From Veillonella rogosae JCM 15642 (GTDB lineage: Bacteria > Bacillota > Negativicutes > Veillonellales > Veillonellaceae): a DNA stretch of 64,000 nucleotides. The notes below the pieces were generated by a model, which saw only the letters and a list, made by a program, of their open reading frames with translations, did no database searches and was not told where the DNA came from. Positions 8,885 through 18,413 of the stretch are shown piece by piece. The position numbers were made by a program, and so were the translations under genes. Location: NCBI RefSeq assembly GCF_002959775.1, contig NZ_PPCX01000002.1:248001-312000 (forward strand), in the 5' to 3' direction. The stretch's first letter is position 1; the number at the start of each line of letters is the position of its first letter.

Positions 8885-9949
8885 TTATTTAGATTCTACA
8901 ATTTGGCGTAGCTTACCGATTGACTCTTCGTAATTTGGAGTCAATACACCTTCTTCAGTGATGATAGCAGTCACGAGGTCATGAGGTGTTACATCAAATG
9001 CAGGATTGAGTACACCAATGCCATTAGGAGCTGTTTGAACACCATGTAGAGATGTTACTTCATAATCGTCGCGCATCTCGATAGGAATATCGCTACCATT
9101 TTCCAAAGTAAAGTCAAATGTACTATAAGGTGCCGCCACATAAAACGGAATATTATGGAATTTAGCGAGAACGGCTACACCATAAGTACCAATTTTATTA
9201 GCTACATCACCTTTTGTAGTGATGCGGTCCGCACCGACGATTACAGCATCAATAAGGCCTTGCTGCATAGCATAAGCAGCCATATTATCTGTTTCTAATG
9301 TTACAGGGATACCATCTTCGTGAAGCTCAAAAGCAGTTAGACGAGCACCTTGTAATAATGGACGTGTTTCATCGGCATATACCCGTTCTAGTTGACCATT
9401 TTCATGGAGCTTACGGACAACACCAAGCGCAGTACCTAAACCACCAGTAGCTAGTGCACCAGCATTGCAATGGGTTAAGATGCGAATATTGTTCTTACCT
9501 TCAAATAATGTAGCCCCTGCTTCGGCCATACGACGGTTCAAAGATACGTCTTCTTCGTGAATGATAATAGCCTCTTTAGTAATAAGGTCTACTACTTCAC
9601 TCATAGAAGACATACTTGCCACATTAGCTTTTACAAGAGACATAACACGATCTACAGCCCATGCCAAGTTGATTGCGGTAGGACGTGTTTCCTTTAATGT
9701 TTCACTAAAGTCATATAGACTCGTTAATTGCTCACCAAATGGAATCTCTTGGCGACCTGCTTCCATAGCCGCTAAGATTAAACCATAGCTAGCTGCTACA
9801 CCGATAGCTGGAGCCCCACGAACGCGAAGCATCTTAATAGCCTCAGCTACTTGGCGCCAATCAGTACAGTGCACATAGGAAATCTCTGTTGGTAATTTAG
9901 TTTGATCTAATAATACTAGCGTATCTTTACGCCATTCAATATTAATCAT
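8885..9949 (-). CDS. mtnA: S-methyl-5-thioribose-1-phosphate isomerase
   Basis: 354 residues, eIF2B-like aldose-ketose isomerase. It converts methylthioribose-1-phosphate, the product of MtnP, to methylthioribulose-1-phosphate. Diagnostic blocks: RGAPAIGV at 44-51, the catalytic cysteine in THCNAGALATGG (C161) and the aspartate in GADRI (D241), both present. Start follows AAGGAGACGCT. It sits 42 bases after mtnP in the same direction. No other methionine-salvage gene (mtnB, mtnC, mtnD or mtnK) is in the window, so the fate of its product is not shown here. Confidence 0.95.
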   Translation of the reverse strand: MINIEWRKDTLVLLDQTKLPTEISYVHCTDWRQVAEAIKMLRVRGAPAIGVAASYGLILAAMEAGRQEIPFGEQLTSLYDFSETLKETRPTAINLAWAVDRVMSLVKANVASMSSMSEVVDLITKEAIIIHEEDVSLNRRMAEAGATLFEGKNNIRILTHCNAGALATGGLGTALGVVRKLHENGQLERVYADETRPLLQGARLTAFELHEDGIPVTLETDNMAAYAMQQGLIDAVIVGADRITTKGDVANKIGTYGVAVLAKFHNIPFYVAAPYSTFDFTLENGSDIPIEMRDDYEVTSLHGVQTAPNGIGVLNPAFDVTPHDLVTAIITEEGVLTPNYEESIGKLRQIVESK

Positions 9950-9991
9950 AGCGTCTCCTTCGATGAACTATTGTTTTCTAGTATAAATGGA

Positions 9992-10786
9992 TTATAATTT
10001 AAAACCACCATATTCGTGCATGCGATTATGAGCATCATAGCGAGCATCTACATCGATTGCATCAATAGTACCTAAGATAAGAGATTTAAGTTGAGCCGCC
10101 ATATCACCCATCATTTCTACTACTTCACCATGAGTCAAGGCAGCGTCGGAAATACCTGCTGCATAGTTTGTAATCATAGAAATTGTGGAATAAGCCATTT
10201 CAGCTTCGTTAGCAAGATTTACTTCTGGTACATTCGTCATACCAACTGTATCGCCACCGAGCATGTGGAACATTTTAATTTCCGCTGGTGTTTCAAAACG
10301 AGGACCTTCTGTACATACATAAGTACCACCGTTATGAATTGTAAGACCTTGTTCTGTGCCAACCTTTTGAAGAATATTACGCAATTCAGGGCAGTAAGGA
10401 TTTGTTACATCAAGATGTGCTACTGGACGGTCACCACCTTCATAGAATGTAGTGATGCGGTTCTTAGTGAAATCTAAGAATTGGTCAGTCAAAACAAAAT
10501 GACCAGGCTTGAAGTTTTCATTCAAGGAACCTACCGCAGTTGTAGAGATAATAAATGTAACGCCTAATTTTTTGAGCCCCCAAATATTAGCACGATAATT
10601 GATTTTATGTGGAGGAATTGTGTGATCTTTGCCGTGACGAGCAACAAAGATGACTGTTTTTCCGTGGTATGTACCTTGTACATAATCTATTTCACCATAT
10701 GGTGTCATTAAGGATTCTTCATGAATATTTTCAAAGATGGACGGATCATAAACGCCAGTACCACCAATTATGCCAATTGCACTCAT
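9992..10786 (-). CDS. mtnP: S-methyl-5'-thioadenosine phosphorylase
   Basis: 264 residues, PNP/MTAP family 2. It splits methylthioadenosine with phosphate to adenine and methylthioribose-1-phosphate. Family blocks: IGIIGGTGVYD at the N-terminus, FVARHGKDHTIPPHKINYRAN (phosphate and base loop), STTAVGSL near 81 and CTEGPRFETPAEI near 129 followed by GMTNVPE. Length is typical. Start follows GGAGGTCACA. First gene of the MTA/SAH cluster, with mtnA acting on its product directly. A purine nucleoside phosphorylase with wider specificity cannot be excluded. Confidence 0.92.
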   Translation of the reverse strand: MSAIGIIGGTGVYDPSIFENIHEESLMTPYGEIDYVQGTYHGKTVIFVARHGKDHTIPPHKINYRANIWGLKKLGVTFIISTTAVGSLNENFKPGHFVLTDQFLDFTKNRITTFYEGGDRPVAHLDVTNPYCPELRNILQKVGTEQGLTIHNGGTYVCTEGPRFETPAEIKMFHMLGGDTVGMTNVPEVNLANEAEMAYSTISMITNYAAGISDAALTHGEVVEMMGDMAAQLKSLILGTIDAIDVDARYDAHNRMHEYGGFKL

Positions 10787-10841
10787 TGTGACCTCCTAAT
10801 ATTAATAACTCTTATCTTTTATTTTCTCATAGAATACAAAA

Positions 10842-10871
10842 ACAGGCTATAGGAAAAACCATATAGCCTGT
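10842..10871 (-). terminator. intrinsic terminator after hslO
   Basis: 10-bp stem (10842-10851 with 10862-10871) and a 10-base loop, followed on the minus strand by TTTTTGTATT. It separates hslO from the mtnP cluster. Confidence 0.8.
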
Positions 10872-10906
10872 AATTTTTATAAAGGTTATTTTATTCTTAA
10901 TAGTAA

Positions 10907-11785
10907 TTATTGTACGGGACCTTTTGGTTCGAACATATCTTGTAATTCTTCACGACTGAAATGATATTTTTCATTACAGTAATGACATACAAGCTCTGTA
11001 GTTTCGTCTTCTAGAATAGCCTTTTTATCGTCTTCACGCAATGTCATAAGAACACCGGCAAAGCGGTCGCGACCACAGCGACATTGGAAGTTAACAGGCT
11101 CATTATATACCTCATTAACAGTTAGGCCGTCTAATACGCGCTCCATCAGACCTTTACCATCTGGATGTGCTTTCAAATATTCTGTAATAGGACCTAGTTC
11201 ATTAATATTTTTCTCTACTTGCGCCAATGCTTCATCAGTAGCATCAGGCAAAGCTTGTACGATAAAACCACCGGCTACAACGGTATGGTAATCTGGATCT
11301 ACCAATACGCCAAGGCTGATGGTAGACGGTACTTGCTCAGAGGCATATAAATAGTAAGCTAAGTCCTCTGCTACTTCACCACTTTGAATTGGGCTTGTAG
11401 AGGTATAGTCTTGGGCCAATTGTGTAAATCTCGTAACCTGTACTTCCCCATTATGACCTACTGCAGCGCCTACATCAAGCTTACCAGCATGCTTCAAAGG
11501 TACGTCAACATGAGGTTCATCTACGTAGCCTCGAACCGTATTATCAGAAAAAGCATCTACGTGAACTACACCTAGTGGACCATCACCTTTGATGCGTAGG
11601 CTTACATTTTCATGGTTTTTAAAATCACCTGCTAATAAAATAGCACCTGTCATAGCTCGACCAAGAGCCGCAGTTGCTACAGGCCATAAATCGTGACGTA
11701 CACGAGCAGTTTCAACTGTATCTGTTGTTACAGCTAAAGACATACGAACCCCTTCTCGGGTAGTAAAACGTTTAATATAATCCAT
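10907..11785 (-). CDS. hslO: Hsp33 redox-regulated chaperone
   Basis: 292 residues, full length for Hsp33. It is a cytosolic holdase activated when oxidative stress forms disulfides. The zinc-binding switch is complete: C235-x-C237 and C267-x2-C270 (CRCGRD and CHYCNEKYHF). The N-terminal beta-rich substrate-binding domain (LRIKGDGPLG) precedes it. The ribosome binding site AAGGATTGATAGA is ordinary. The gene stands between the rib operon and the mtnP cluster, each bordered by a terminator, so it is probably transcribed on its own. Confidence 0.95.
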   Translation of the reverse strand: MDYIKRFTTREGVRMSLAVTTDTVETARVRHDLWPVATAALGRAMTGAILLAGDFKNHENVSLRIKGDGPLGVVHVDAFSDNTVRGYVDEPHVDVPLKHAGKLDVGAAVGHNGEVQVTRFTQLAQDYTSTSPIQSGEVAEDLAYYLYASEQVPSTISLGVLVDPDYHTVVAGGFIVQALPDATDEALAQVEKNINELGPITEYLKAHPDGKGLMERVLDGLTVNEVYNEPVNFQCRCGRDRFAGVLMTLREDDKKAILEDETTELVCHYCNEKYHFSREELQDMFEPKGPVQ

Positions 11786-11936
11786 TCTATCAATCCTTAT
11801 GTTTACTTAATCTATTTAGATATATTTTTATGTTGCTTATATAGTATATCACGTCAAATATGTACATTCAAATTATAGAGAATATATGTTCGTCTAGACT
11901 GTTTTTAATGTAAAAGAACATATTTTCGATATTATA

Positions 11937-11970
11937 AAAACACCCAGTATCATAAGACACTGGGTGTTTT
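11937..11970 (-). terminator. intrinsic terminator of the riboflavin operon
   Basis: 12-bp perfect stem (11937-11948 with 11959-11970), 10-base loop; its base is A/T pairs that supply the U run on the minus strand. It lies just after ribH. Confidence 0.85.
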
Positions 11971-11981
11971 GTATATAATTC

Positions 11982-12443
11982 TTAGATTTGATCGATAAGG
12001 TTAACCATTTCAATAGCGCCCATAGCACAATCATAACCTTTGTTACCCGCTTTAGTACCTGCACGTTCGATAGCTTGTTCAATGTTTTCTGTAGTTACTA
12101 CACCGAACATAACAGGAACACCTGTTTCTAAAGAAACATGAGCAATACCTTTAGCTACTTCATTACATACATAGTCATAATGAGTGGTAGCACCACGAAT
12201 TACGGCACCAACACAAATAACTGCATCGTATTTACCAGATAAAGCAGCTTTTTTGGCAATCAAAGGAATTTCATAAGCACCAGGAACCCAGATTACAGTG
12301 ATATCTTCTTGTTTAACATCGTGACGAAGTAAGCAGTCTTCAGCGCCACCGATTAATTTAGATGTAATGAACTCGTTAAAACGAGAACCAATAATAGCAA
12401 ATTTTTTACCAGTACCTAATAAGTTACCTTCTTGAACCATCAT
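11982..12443 (-). CDS. ribH: 6,7-dimethyl-8-ribityllumazine synthase
   Basis: 153 residues, typical length. It condenses the DHBP product of RibBA with the pyrimidine product of RibD. Family blocks are all visible: [24 protein letters not shown] near 50-60, [16 protein letters not shown] near 77-92 (loop with the catalytic histidine) and [15 protein letters not shown]. The gene begins with two ATG codons (12443 and 12440) after GGAGGTCATTATC, so the exact first codon is open. It is the last gene of the rib operon. Confidence 0.96.
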   Translation of the reverse strand: MMVQEGNLLGTGKKFAIIGSRFNEFITSKLIGGAEDCLLRHDVKQEDITVIWVPGAYEIPLIAKKAALSGKYDAVICVGAVIRGATTHYDYVCNEVAKGIAHVSLETGVPVMFGVVTTENIEQAIERAGTKAGNKGYDCAMGAIEMVNLIDQI

Positions 12444-12514
12444 GATAATGACCTCCTATATTCCATTTAGGAATTGTATATGTAACGATTGAGCGATATG
12501 CTGACAGGTGACGA

Positions 12515-13717
12515 TTAGTCATCTAACATATGACCCATTTTTTCTTCTTTTGTTTTCAAGTAACCTGCGTTGAATTTGTTTGCCGCAATGATGAGCGGTA
12601 CACGACTAGTTACATTGATACCCCAATGTTCTAAGCCATGGCGTTTTTCAGGATTATTCGTTAACAAGCGAATGCTCTTAATACCTAAGAAACGAATGAT
12701 TTGCGCTGCTAAGGAGTATTCACGCATATCTGCAGGGAAGCCCAATTGTTCGTTAGCTTCTACAGTATCAAGGCCTTGCTCTTGTAATGCATAGGCTTTA
12801 ATTTTATTTGTTAAACCAATGCCACGACCTTCTTGACGCATGTATACTACAACGCCTTGACCTTCTTTTTCGATAGCACGTAACGCATTATCTAATTGTT
12901 CACCGCAGTCACAACGTTTAGAGCCGAACACATCGCCAGTTAAACATTCAGAGTGAATACGTACAAGAACATCGCTACAGTTTTGCACATTACCTTTGAC
13001 GATAGCTAAATGCTCTTTTTTATCTAATTCATTTTTGAATACAAAAATACTGAAATCACCAAATTTAGTAGGTAATTTACAACAAGCACCAAGATCAACC
13101 ATGTCTTCATGCTGTTTACGGTATTCAATAAGCTCTGCTACGGAAGCAATTTTCAAATCATGCTCTTTCGCAAACTCCATGAGATCTGGTAGACGTGCCA
13201 TATCACCATCATCTTTTGTAATCTCACAAATAACAGCTGCCTCTTGTAGACCTGCTAAGCGGCAAAGATCGATAGATGCTTCTGTATGACCTTGGCGTAC
13301 TAGAACGCCACCCTCTTTATATACTAAAGGGAACACATGACCAGGACGACGGAAGTCTTCAGGCTTAGCATTAGGATCTAATAGTTTTTGAATTGTATAA
13401 GCACGTTCTGCTGGAGAAACGCCTGTTGTAGTATCTACATGGTCAACAGTAACGGTGAAAGCAGTTTCATGGTTATCTGTATTTTTGGCAACCATAGCAG
13501 GAATGCCAAGCTTTTCTAAAGCTTCACGGCGCATAGGTGTACATACGATACCACGTGCGTATTTAACCATAAAATTAATATTTTCTTGTGTAGCAAACTC
13601 TGCAGCGATGATAAGATCGCCTTCGTTTTCACGGCTTTCATCATCAACAATAATAACAGGTTTACCAGCTTTAAGGTCTTCTAAGACCTCTTTAATAGAA
13701 TGTAATTGTTCGCTCAT
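12515..13717 (-). CDS. ribBA: bifunctional DHBP synthase / GTP cyclohydrolase II
   Basis: 400 residues, two fused enzymes. The RibB half (about 1-200) has [10 protein letters not shown] at 25-34 and HTEASIDL at 144-151 for ribulose-5-phosphate conversion to DHBP. The RibA half (about 205-400) has the zinc site C258, C269, C271 ([16 protein letters not shown]) and the RQEGRGIGL loop for GTP ring opening. Both active sites look intact, so it can feed both branches of the pathway. Start at 13717 follows AAGGAGCGTTCCT. It sits 18 bases after the riboflavin synthase gene. Confidence 0.97.
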   Translation of the reverse strand: MSEQLHSIKEVLEDLKAGKPVIIVDDESRENEGDLIIAAEFATQENINFMVKYARGIVCTPMRREALEKLGIPAMVAKNTDNHETAFTVTVDHVDTTTGVSPAERAYTIQKLLDPNAKPEDFRRPGHVFPLVYKEGGVLVRQGHTEASIDLCRLAGLQEAAVICEITKDDGDMARLPDLMEFAKEHDLKIASVAELIEYRKQHEDMVDLGACCKLPTKFGDFSIFVFKNELDKKEHLAIVKGNVQNCSDVLVRIHSECLTGDVFGSKRCDCGEQLDNALRAIEKEGQGVVVYMRQEGRGIGLTNKIKAYALQEQGLDTVEANEQLGFPADMREYSLAAQIIRFLGIKSIRLLTNNPEKRHGLEHWGINVTSRVPLIIAANKFNAGYLKTKEEKMGHMLDD

Positions 13718-13735
13718 AGGAACGCTCCTTACTCT

Positions 13736-14392
13736 TTATATAAATCCATTCTCTACTAAGAGGGATTGCATAGATTTCTTAGGTTTATTTTCGGTAGGTT
13801 CACTACCGAGATTCATAAAATGACGAATGTATCGACCAGCGATATCCGTTTCTAGATTAACCTCCGTACCAATATGGGCAGAACCTAAAATAGTTTCACC
13901 CAAGGTATGAGGAATGATAGATACGGAAAAACTGCTGTCCGTTCGTCGCATAATGGTGAGGCTAATACCATCGATCGTAATGGACCCCTTATAAATAACG
14001 TAATCCATTACGGATTTCGGGGCCTCTACGGTAAAGATAATAGCATTATCCGTTTGTTCGCGATTAATGATGCGACCCGTCCCATCTACGTGACCTGCCA
14101 CAATGTGACCACCAAATCTACCGTTGGCGAGCATAGCACGCTCTAAGTTGACTGGTTGATGAACTTTCAAATTTGTAAAAGTAGTCATCTTGATTGACTC
14201 AGGCATAACATCAGCTGTAAATACGCCATTACCAATCGTTGTAGCCGTCAAACATACACCATTAACAGCTACGGAGTCACCTATTTTTAAATCACTAAAT
14301 ATTTTATTCCCTCGAATTGTTATGGCTAAGGATTTAGGGCCCTTTTTAATGCTCTCAACACGGCCGATTTCTTCAACGATTCCCGTGAACAT
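13736..14392 (-). CDS. ribE: riboflavin synthase, alpha-type
   Basis: 218 residues made of two similar lumazine-binding halves. It dismutates two ribityllumazines into riboflavin. The N-terminal signature MFTGIVEEIG is exact; GVCLTA in the first half is mirrored by GISLTI in the second, and GHIVAGHVDGTG marks the boundary. The start overlaps the ribD stop by 20 bases, with a strong GGAGGGGCACTT inside ribD, so translation is coupled. In Bacillus nomenclature this gene is often named ribE (ribC in E. coli). Confidence 0.96.
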   Translation of the reverse strand: MFTGIVEEIGRVESIKKGPKSLAITIRGNKIFSDLKIGDSVAVNGVCLTATTIGNGVFTADVMPESIKMTTFTNLKVHQPVNLERAMLANGRFGGHIVAGHVDGTGRIINREQTDNAIIFTVEAPKSVMDYVIYKGSITIDGISLTIMRRTDSSFSVSIIPHTLGETILGSAHIGTEVNLETDIAGRYIRHFMNLGSEPTENKPKKSMQSLLVENGFI

Positions 14393-15587
14393 AAGTGCCC
14401 CTCCTTCCTTGACGATACGCTTCGATGCGAATGTTATTATCTAATATTTTAGTCTTTGTAAAAGTTAACTGTGGAGAAGATTCTAAACTTTCAAAGCCAC
14501 GACCACCTACAGCGGGCGTTGCCTCAGTACCACCGATAATTGTATTTCCTATATAAGTTACAACTTTATCAAAATTCATCGTTTCTACAAAGGAGCTAAT
14601 GATAGCTGAACCACCTTCAACAAGAACTGAGGTATAACCGATTTCACCAAGTTTAGTTAAAATATCATCAATGGATAATTTTTTAATATCTATTACAATA
14701 TCTGTACTCTTACTTTTACGAGTGGATATAGATTCGACAACCGTAACAATGGCACCTGCGTTTTCTAAAGCTTGAATTCGATCCTTCGGACAACCTGTAG
14801 ATACAAAGATATGAACCTTACGATTTTCTACTTCAAACACACGACTTGTGGTAGGTGTTCTACCTAGACTATCTAAGATAATTACATCCGGCTGATGAAC
14901 ATGAATCGGTTCATCAAGTATGCTTGTATCTAATAAAGCCTCTGATAATTCAGTATCAGTTAAACGACAGTTTAATTGAGGATTATCTGCCAAAATTGTA
15001 CCAATGCCAATGAGCATAGCATCATGTGTGGCACGCAGTACATGTCCATCTCGGCGGGAGGACTCATTCGTAATCCATTGAGATTGACCTGTAAAAGTGG
15101 CAATCTTACCATCTAGTGACATGGCACTTTTAATAGTTACAAAAGGTTTACCTGTCTGTATATATGTAAAGAAATGTTCATTTAGTTCAGCACATTCCTC
15201 ACTACATACGGGGCAAACAACCTCTATGCCTGCTTCACGGAGTAAATCCATGCCCTTTCCAGCTACTAGTGGATTAGGATCTGTACTACCTACTACGACT
15301 TTAGCTATGCCAGCCTCGATAATACGCAGCGCACAAGGTGGAGTTTTACCATAATGAGAGCATGGCTCTAATGTTACATATAAAGTAGCACCCTTAGCAT
15401 TATCACCAGCTTGGTTTAGGGCATGAACCTCAGCATGAGCTGTACCAGCTTTGTGATGATAACCTTCACCGATTATTGTATTGTCTTTAACCACTACGGC
15501 ACCCACCAAAGGATTTGGCGAGGTGTGACCTGTGGCTAATTTTGCCAGTGCAATGGCGCGTTTCATATATGCTACGTCATCCACCAT
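14373..15587 (-). CDS. ribD: riboflavin biosynthesis deaminase / reductase
   Basis: 404 residues, bifunctional. The N-terminal deaminase has zinc ligands H51 (with E53 in HAEVHAL), C76 and C85 (PCSHYGKTPPC). The C-terminal half is the NADPH-dependent reductase, with VTIKSAMSLDGKIA and VEGGSAIISSF. It is the first gene of the operon and directly follows the FMN riboswitch. ATG at 15587 follows GAGGTGAT. The 3' end extends about 20 bases into ribE; the extra C-terminal residues (QGRRGTYVHGNR) may be a tail of low importance. Confidence 0.96.
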   Translation of the reverse strand: MVDDVAYMKRAIALAKLATGHTSPNPLVGAVVVKDNTIIGEGYHHKAGTAHAEVHALNQAGDNAKGATLYVTLEPCSHYGKTPPCALRIIEAGIAKVVVGSTDPNPLVAGKGMDLLREAGIEVVCPVCSEECAELNEHFFTYIQTGKPFVTIKSAMSLDGKIATFTGQSQWITNESSRRDGHVLRATHDAMLIGIGTILADNPQLNCRLTDTELSEALLDTSILDEPIHVHQPDVIILDSLGRTPTTSRVFEVENRKVHIFVSTGCPKDRIQALENAGAIVTVVESISTRKSKSTDIVIDIKKLSIDDILTKLGEIGYTSVLVEGGSAIISSFVETMNFDKVVTYIGNTIIGGTEATPAVGGRGFESLESSPQLTFTKTKILDNNIRIEAYRQGRRGTYVHGNR

Positions 15588-15603
15588 ATCACCTCAATAA
15601 AAA

Positions 15604-15625
15604 AAGGACTATATACATAGTCCTT
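15604..15625 (-). terminator. terminator arm of the FMN riboswitch
   Basis: 9-bp stem AAGGACTAT / ATAGTCCTT with a 4-base loop, followed on the minus strand by TTTTTTTATT and then the ribD ribosome binding site. It is the expected expression platform: transcription stops here when FMN is bound. Confidence 0.85.
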
Positions 15626-15659
15626 GGGTAATCATAAATACGCACGTCAAATGTGCCTC

Positions 15660-15767
15660 GTCTTTTCTCATCCAGACTGTACTGTCGGTATCGGAATTAC
15701 ACCGATTCATACCTAAAAGGTTCGCGGACTATACCGCCGGTAAGGAATTTCACCTATCCCCAAAGAC
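15660..15767 (-). promoter_or_regulatory. FMN riboswitch (RFN element)
   Basis: On the minus strand the conserved core can be read from about 15766 down to 15660: GGGGATAGGTGAAATTCC, ACCGGCGGTATAGTCCGCGA, an AATCGGTGTAATTCCGAT arm, then CAGTCTGGATGAGAAAAGA. All conserved helices of the RFN element are present. The first segment reads GATAGG where GCAGGG is usual, a modest variation in the P1/P2 region. The element lies between the promoter at 15791-15819 and the terminator at 15604-15625, and controls ribD-ribE-ribBA-ribH by premature termination. Confidence 0.95.
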
Positions 15768-15790
15768 TCATCTATTTTGTTTCTGAATTA

Positions 15791-15819
15791 ATAGTAACAC
15801 TTTTATTAAGGTTATGCAA
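15791..15819 (-). promoter_or_regulatory. promoter of the riboflavin operon
   Basis: On the minus strand TTGCAT (15814-15819) and TACTAT (15791-15796) are spaced by 17 bases, about 25 bases before the riboswitch begins. Confidence 0.7.
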
Positions 15820-15903
15820 CAATAAGAGTTTTGTATTGAGAAAAGATATTAAATATATAACCTAGAATAAAATAACTATTATTATATTTCTATTTTTATT
15901 AGA

Positions 15904-15932
15904 TTGAAAATATATTATAATAACAATATAAA
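15904..15932 (+). promoter_or_regulatory. candidate poxB promoter
   Basis: TTGAAA (15904-15909) and TATAAA (15927-15932) with 17-base spacing. The surrounding 200 bases are extremely AT-rich, so chance matches are likely. Apart from this I see nothing between 15820 and 16061 except a long AT-rich poxB leader. Confidence 0.35.
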
Positions 15933-16061
15933 CATATATATTATGTATACATAAAATAGTAACATTTATCACATAATTACACTACAAAGATGTCTAATAT
16001 AATATATATGGTTTTGAGAATTTCACTCAATTGATAGTATTTATTAAATATAGGTGATAAT

Positions 16062-17804
16062 ATGGCAAAAAAACGAATTTCTGATGTACTTATAGAAGTC
16101 TTAGCCAATGCAGGTATCGAACGTATTTATGGTATCACTGGCGATAGTTTAAATTCTGTAAACGATAGTTTACGTCGCAATGGTAAGATTGCTTTTGAAC
16201 ATGTTAGACATGAAGAAACAGCAGCCTTTGCTGCAGGTGCAGAAGCTTCTTTAACTGGAAAACTTACAGTTTGTGCAGGTAGTTCTGGTCCTGGTAATTT
16301 ACATTTAATCAACGGTCTCTTCGATTGTCATCGCAATCGTGTTCCAGTATTGGCTATTGCGTCTCATATTCCGCAATCTGAAGTAGGCTTAAATTACTTC
16401 CAAGAAACACATCCAGAAAACTTATTCAAAGAATGTTCTTGTTTCTGTGAACTTGTTTCTAATCCAAAACAAATGCCAGAAATTCTTTTCCGTGCTATGA
16501 ATGCAGCAGTCGGTAATCAAGATGTTGCCGTTATAGTCCTTCCTGGCGATGTAGCAGTAATGGAAACGGAAATTGATGAATTACCAGTATGGCATCACCC
16601 TCGCTTACCTCATATCGTTCCACAACGCGAAGATATAGAAGAAATGTCCGCTCATTTAGAAAAAGGTGAACGCATTACCCTCTTCTGTGGTGCAGGTTGT
16701 GAAGGTGCGCATGACGAAGTAGTAGAATTAGCAAAACGTTTGCAAGCACCTGTCGTGCATGCTTTTAGAGGTAAAGAATGGGTTGAATGGGACAATCCAT
16801 ATGATGTTGGTATGACAGGCCTATTAGGCTATACATCCGGTTATCGTGCTATAGAACAATGCGATACACTCGTTATGCTTGGTACAGACTTCCCTTACCG
16901 TCCATTCTATCCGGAAACTGCTAAGGTAATCCAAGTTGATAGAGATCCTAGTGCGTTAGGTCGCCGTGTACCTCTTACACAAGGGATTATTGGTACCGTA
17001 AAAGATACATTAAAAGAGTTGTTACCTCTCGTAGGTCAACGTGAAAATACTGAATTTATTGATACAATACGTAAGGAATATACAAAATTCAGAGAGAATT
17101 TGGATAGCTATGCTGCGGCTGAACCAGATGGTGTAGCAATTCATCCTCAATACTTTGTAAATCGTCTTAATAAATTAGCTGCCGAAGATGCCATCTTTAC
17201 CTTTGACGTAGGTACTCCAGTTATTTGGACTGCTCGCCACTTGAAAACAAATGGTAAACGCCGCATCTTAGGTTCCTATAACCATGGTTCCATGGCCAAT
17301 GCTATGATGCATGCCATCGGCGCTCAAAATGCATGTCCAAACCGTCAAGTCATTTCCCTCTCCGGTGATGGTGGCTTCACTATGATGATGGGTGAAATGC
17401 TAACGTTAAAACAATTAAATCTACCAATTAAAATCTTCGTATTTAATAATGAAGAACTTAGCTTCATTGCAATGGAAATGAAAGCTTCTGGTTACTTAGA
17501 CTATGCTACAGACTTTGTAAATCCAGACTTCGGAAAACTTGCTGAAGCAGCTGGGATTAAAGGTGTGAGCATCCAAAACTCCAGTGAAGTAGATGAAAAA
17601 ATTAAAGAAGCACTCGATCATAATGGTCCAGTAATCGTCAATGTTCGCGTAGATAAACAAGAACTTGCTATGCCTCCAAAAATTGCTTACCAACAAGCGA
17701 AGGGCTTCAGTAAATACTTGATTAATGCAATCCTTGATGGCCGTGGTACAGAACTTAAAGAAATGGCCAAAACAAACTGGATGAAGTATAAATCCTTATA
17801 CTAA
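16062..17804 (+). CDS. poxB: pyruvate oxidase / pyruvate:quinone dehydrogenase
   Basis: 580 residues, ThDP-dependent enzyme close to E. coli PoxB. It oxidatively decarboxylates pyruvate to acetate and CO2, passing electrons through FAD to quinone. Visible: the catalytic glutamate region EHVRHEETAAFAAGAE (E51), CAGSSGPGNLHLINGLFDCHRN, and the ThDP motif SGDGGFTMMMGEML...FNNE around 431-460. The C-terminal peptide GFSKYLINAILDGRGTE...AKTNW resembles the membrane-binding tail of PoxB, which favours the quinone-linked over the H2O2-producing form. Start follows TAGGTGATAAT. It is monocistronic, with a terminator right behind. Electron acceptor is inferred. Confidence 0.88.
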   Translation: MAKKRISDVLIEVLANAGIERIYGITGDSLNSVNDSLRRNGKIAFEHVRHEETAAFAAGAEASLTGKLTVCAGSSGPGNLHLINGLFDCHRNRVPVLAIASHIPQSEVGLNYFQETHPENLFKECSCFCELVSNPKQMPEILFRAMNAAVGNQDVAVIVLPGDVAVMETEIDELPVWHHPRLPHIVPQREDIEEMSAHLEKGERITLFCGAGCEGAHDEVVELAKRLQAPVVHAFRGKEWVEWDNPYDVGMTGLLGYTSGYRAIEQCDTLVMLGTDFPYRPFYPETAKVIQVDRDPSALGRRVPLTQGIIGTVKDTLKELLPLVGQRENTEFIDTIRKEYTKFRENLDSYAAAEPDGVAIHPQYFVNRLNKLAAEDAIFTFDVGTPVIWTARHLKTNGKRRILGSYNHGSMANAMMHAIGAQNACPNRQVISLSGDGGFTMMMGEMLTLKQLNLPIKIFVFNNEELSFIAMEMKASGYLDYATDFVNPDFGKLAEAAGIKGVSIQNSSEVDEKIKEALDHNGPVIVNVRVDKQELAMPPKIAYQQAKGFSKYLINAILDGRGTELKEMAKTNWMKYKSLY

Positions 17805-17856
17805 AAATCTGCCAAATTTATAAAACCTGCCAAACTAAATAAACTGCAAAACTTTC

Positions 17857-17892
17857 AAAAAGAGGTGTCATCAAATGATGATACCTCTTTTT
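17857..17892. terminator. intrinsic terminator after poxB
   Basis: Long inverted repeat (17857-17873 with 17876-17892) with a single G-T pair, A run on the left and T run on the right, so it works in both directions for poxB and for the convergent gene at 17899. Confidence 0.9.
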
Positions 17893-17898
17893 CTTAAT

Positions 17899-18357
17899 TT
17901 AATCATATATTGTTATAAAACCTTCAGTCCATCCCCTTAAATTAAGAGTGATAGTAGCTATTCCTAAACACTCTATGCCATGTACTTTAAATATATCCCA
18001 GGTTTTATACCACTCTATTGCTTTCTCTGCATATTTTAAAGTACTAAATAAACCTATGTATCCTGAACATGTATAATAATCATCTATATCATAATCATAC
18101 CAAACACCATAAATTTTGTTGTTTATGATTTCATAACCAACATCATCACCTATATACGCACAATCATTTAAATAATAAGTTGTTATCGAAAATGAATCAT
18201 CAGCCAAATCAGAAAAACCTATCAAATTTTTTGACTCAGTTAATGCCTTTTCTGCTAATGATAATTTAGAAAAAAAGCCTAGGCCAAAATACTCTGTATA
18301 AGGTAACTCATTATTCTTTTTATAGTGAGCTACAGCTTCATATATTGGAACTCTCAT
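17899..18357 (-). CDS. unrecognised soluble protein with internal duplication
   Basis: 152 residues, acidic and aromatic-rich, no signal peptide. I do not recognise a named family. It seems to contain two related halves: FFSKLSLAEKAL at 28-39 and LFSTLKYAEKAI at 103-114, each preceded by a Y/G-rich strand and followed by a strand ending in a leucine-asparagine pair. This G-x-F-S-x-x-x-x-AEKA pattern is typical of small accessory proteins with a strand-helix unit. It lies with two other small unknown genes (18414, 18652), all AT-rich relative to their housekeeping neighbours. Confidence 0.55.
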   Translation of the reverse strand: MRVPIYEAVAHYKKNNELPYTEYFGLGFFSKLSLAEKALTESKNLIGFSDLADDSFSITTYYLNDCAYIGDDVGYEIINNKIYGVWYDYDIDDYYTCSGYIGLFSTLKYAEKAIEWYKTWDIFKVHGIECLGIATITLNLRGWTEGFITIYD

Positions 18358-18413
18358 AATTAATCAACTCGTTACAAAATAAAAACAATATAAATATGAC
18401 ACTCTAATAATTT

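Noticed and set aside
10091-10477. Plus-strand 128-codon frame inside mtnP
   Set aside because: Antisense shadow of mtnP; high Cys/His content reflects the reverse complement, not a zinc protein.
11894-12082. Minus-strand frame at the end of ribH
   Set aside because: It overlaps ribH in another frame and crosses the operon terminator; no ribosome binding site.
12996-13823. Plus-strand frames across ribBA and ribE
   Set aside because: Both are antisense to conserved riboflavin genes with intact catalytic motifs.
15653-15865. Plus-strand 70-codon frame
   Set aside because: It is the reverse strand of the FMN riboswitch, whose conserved elements explain the sequence.
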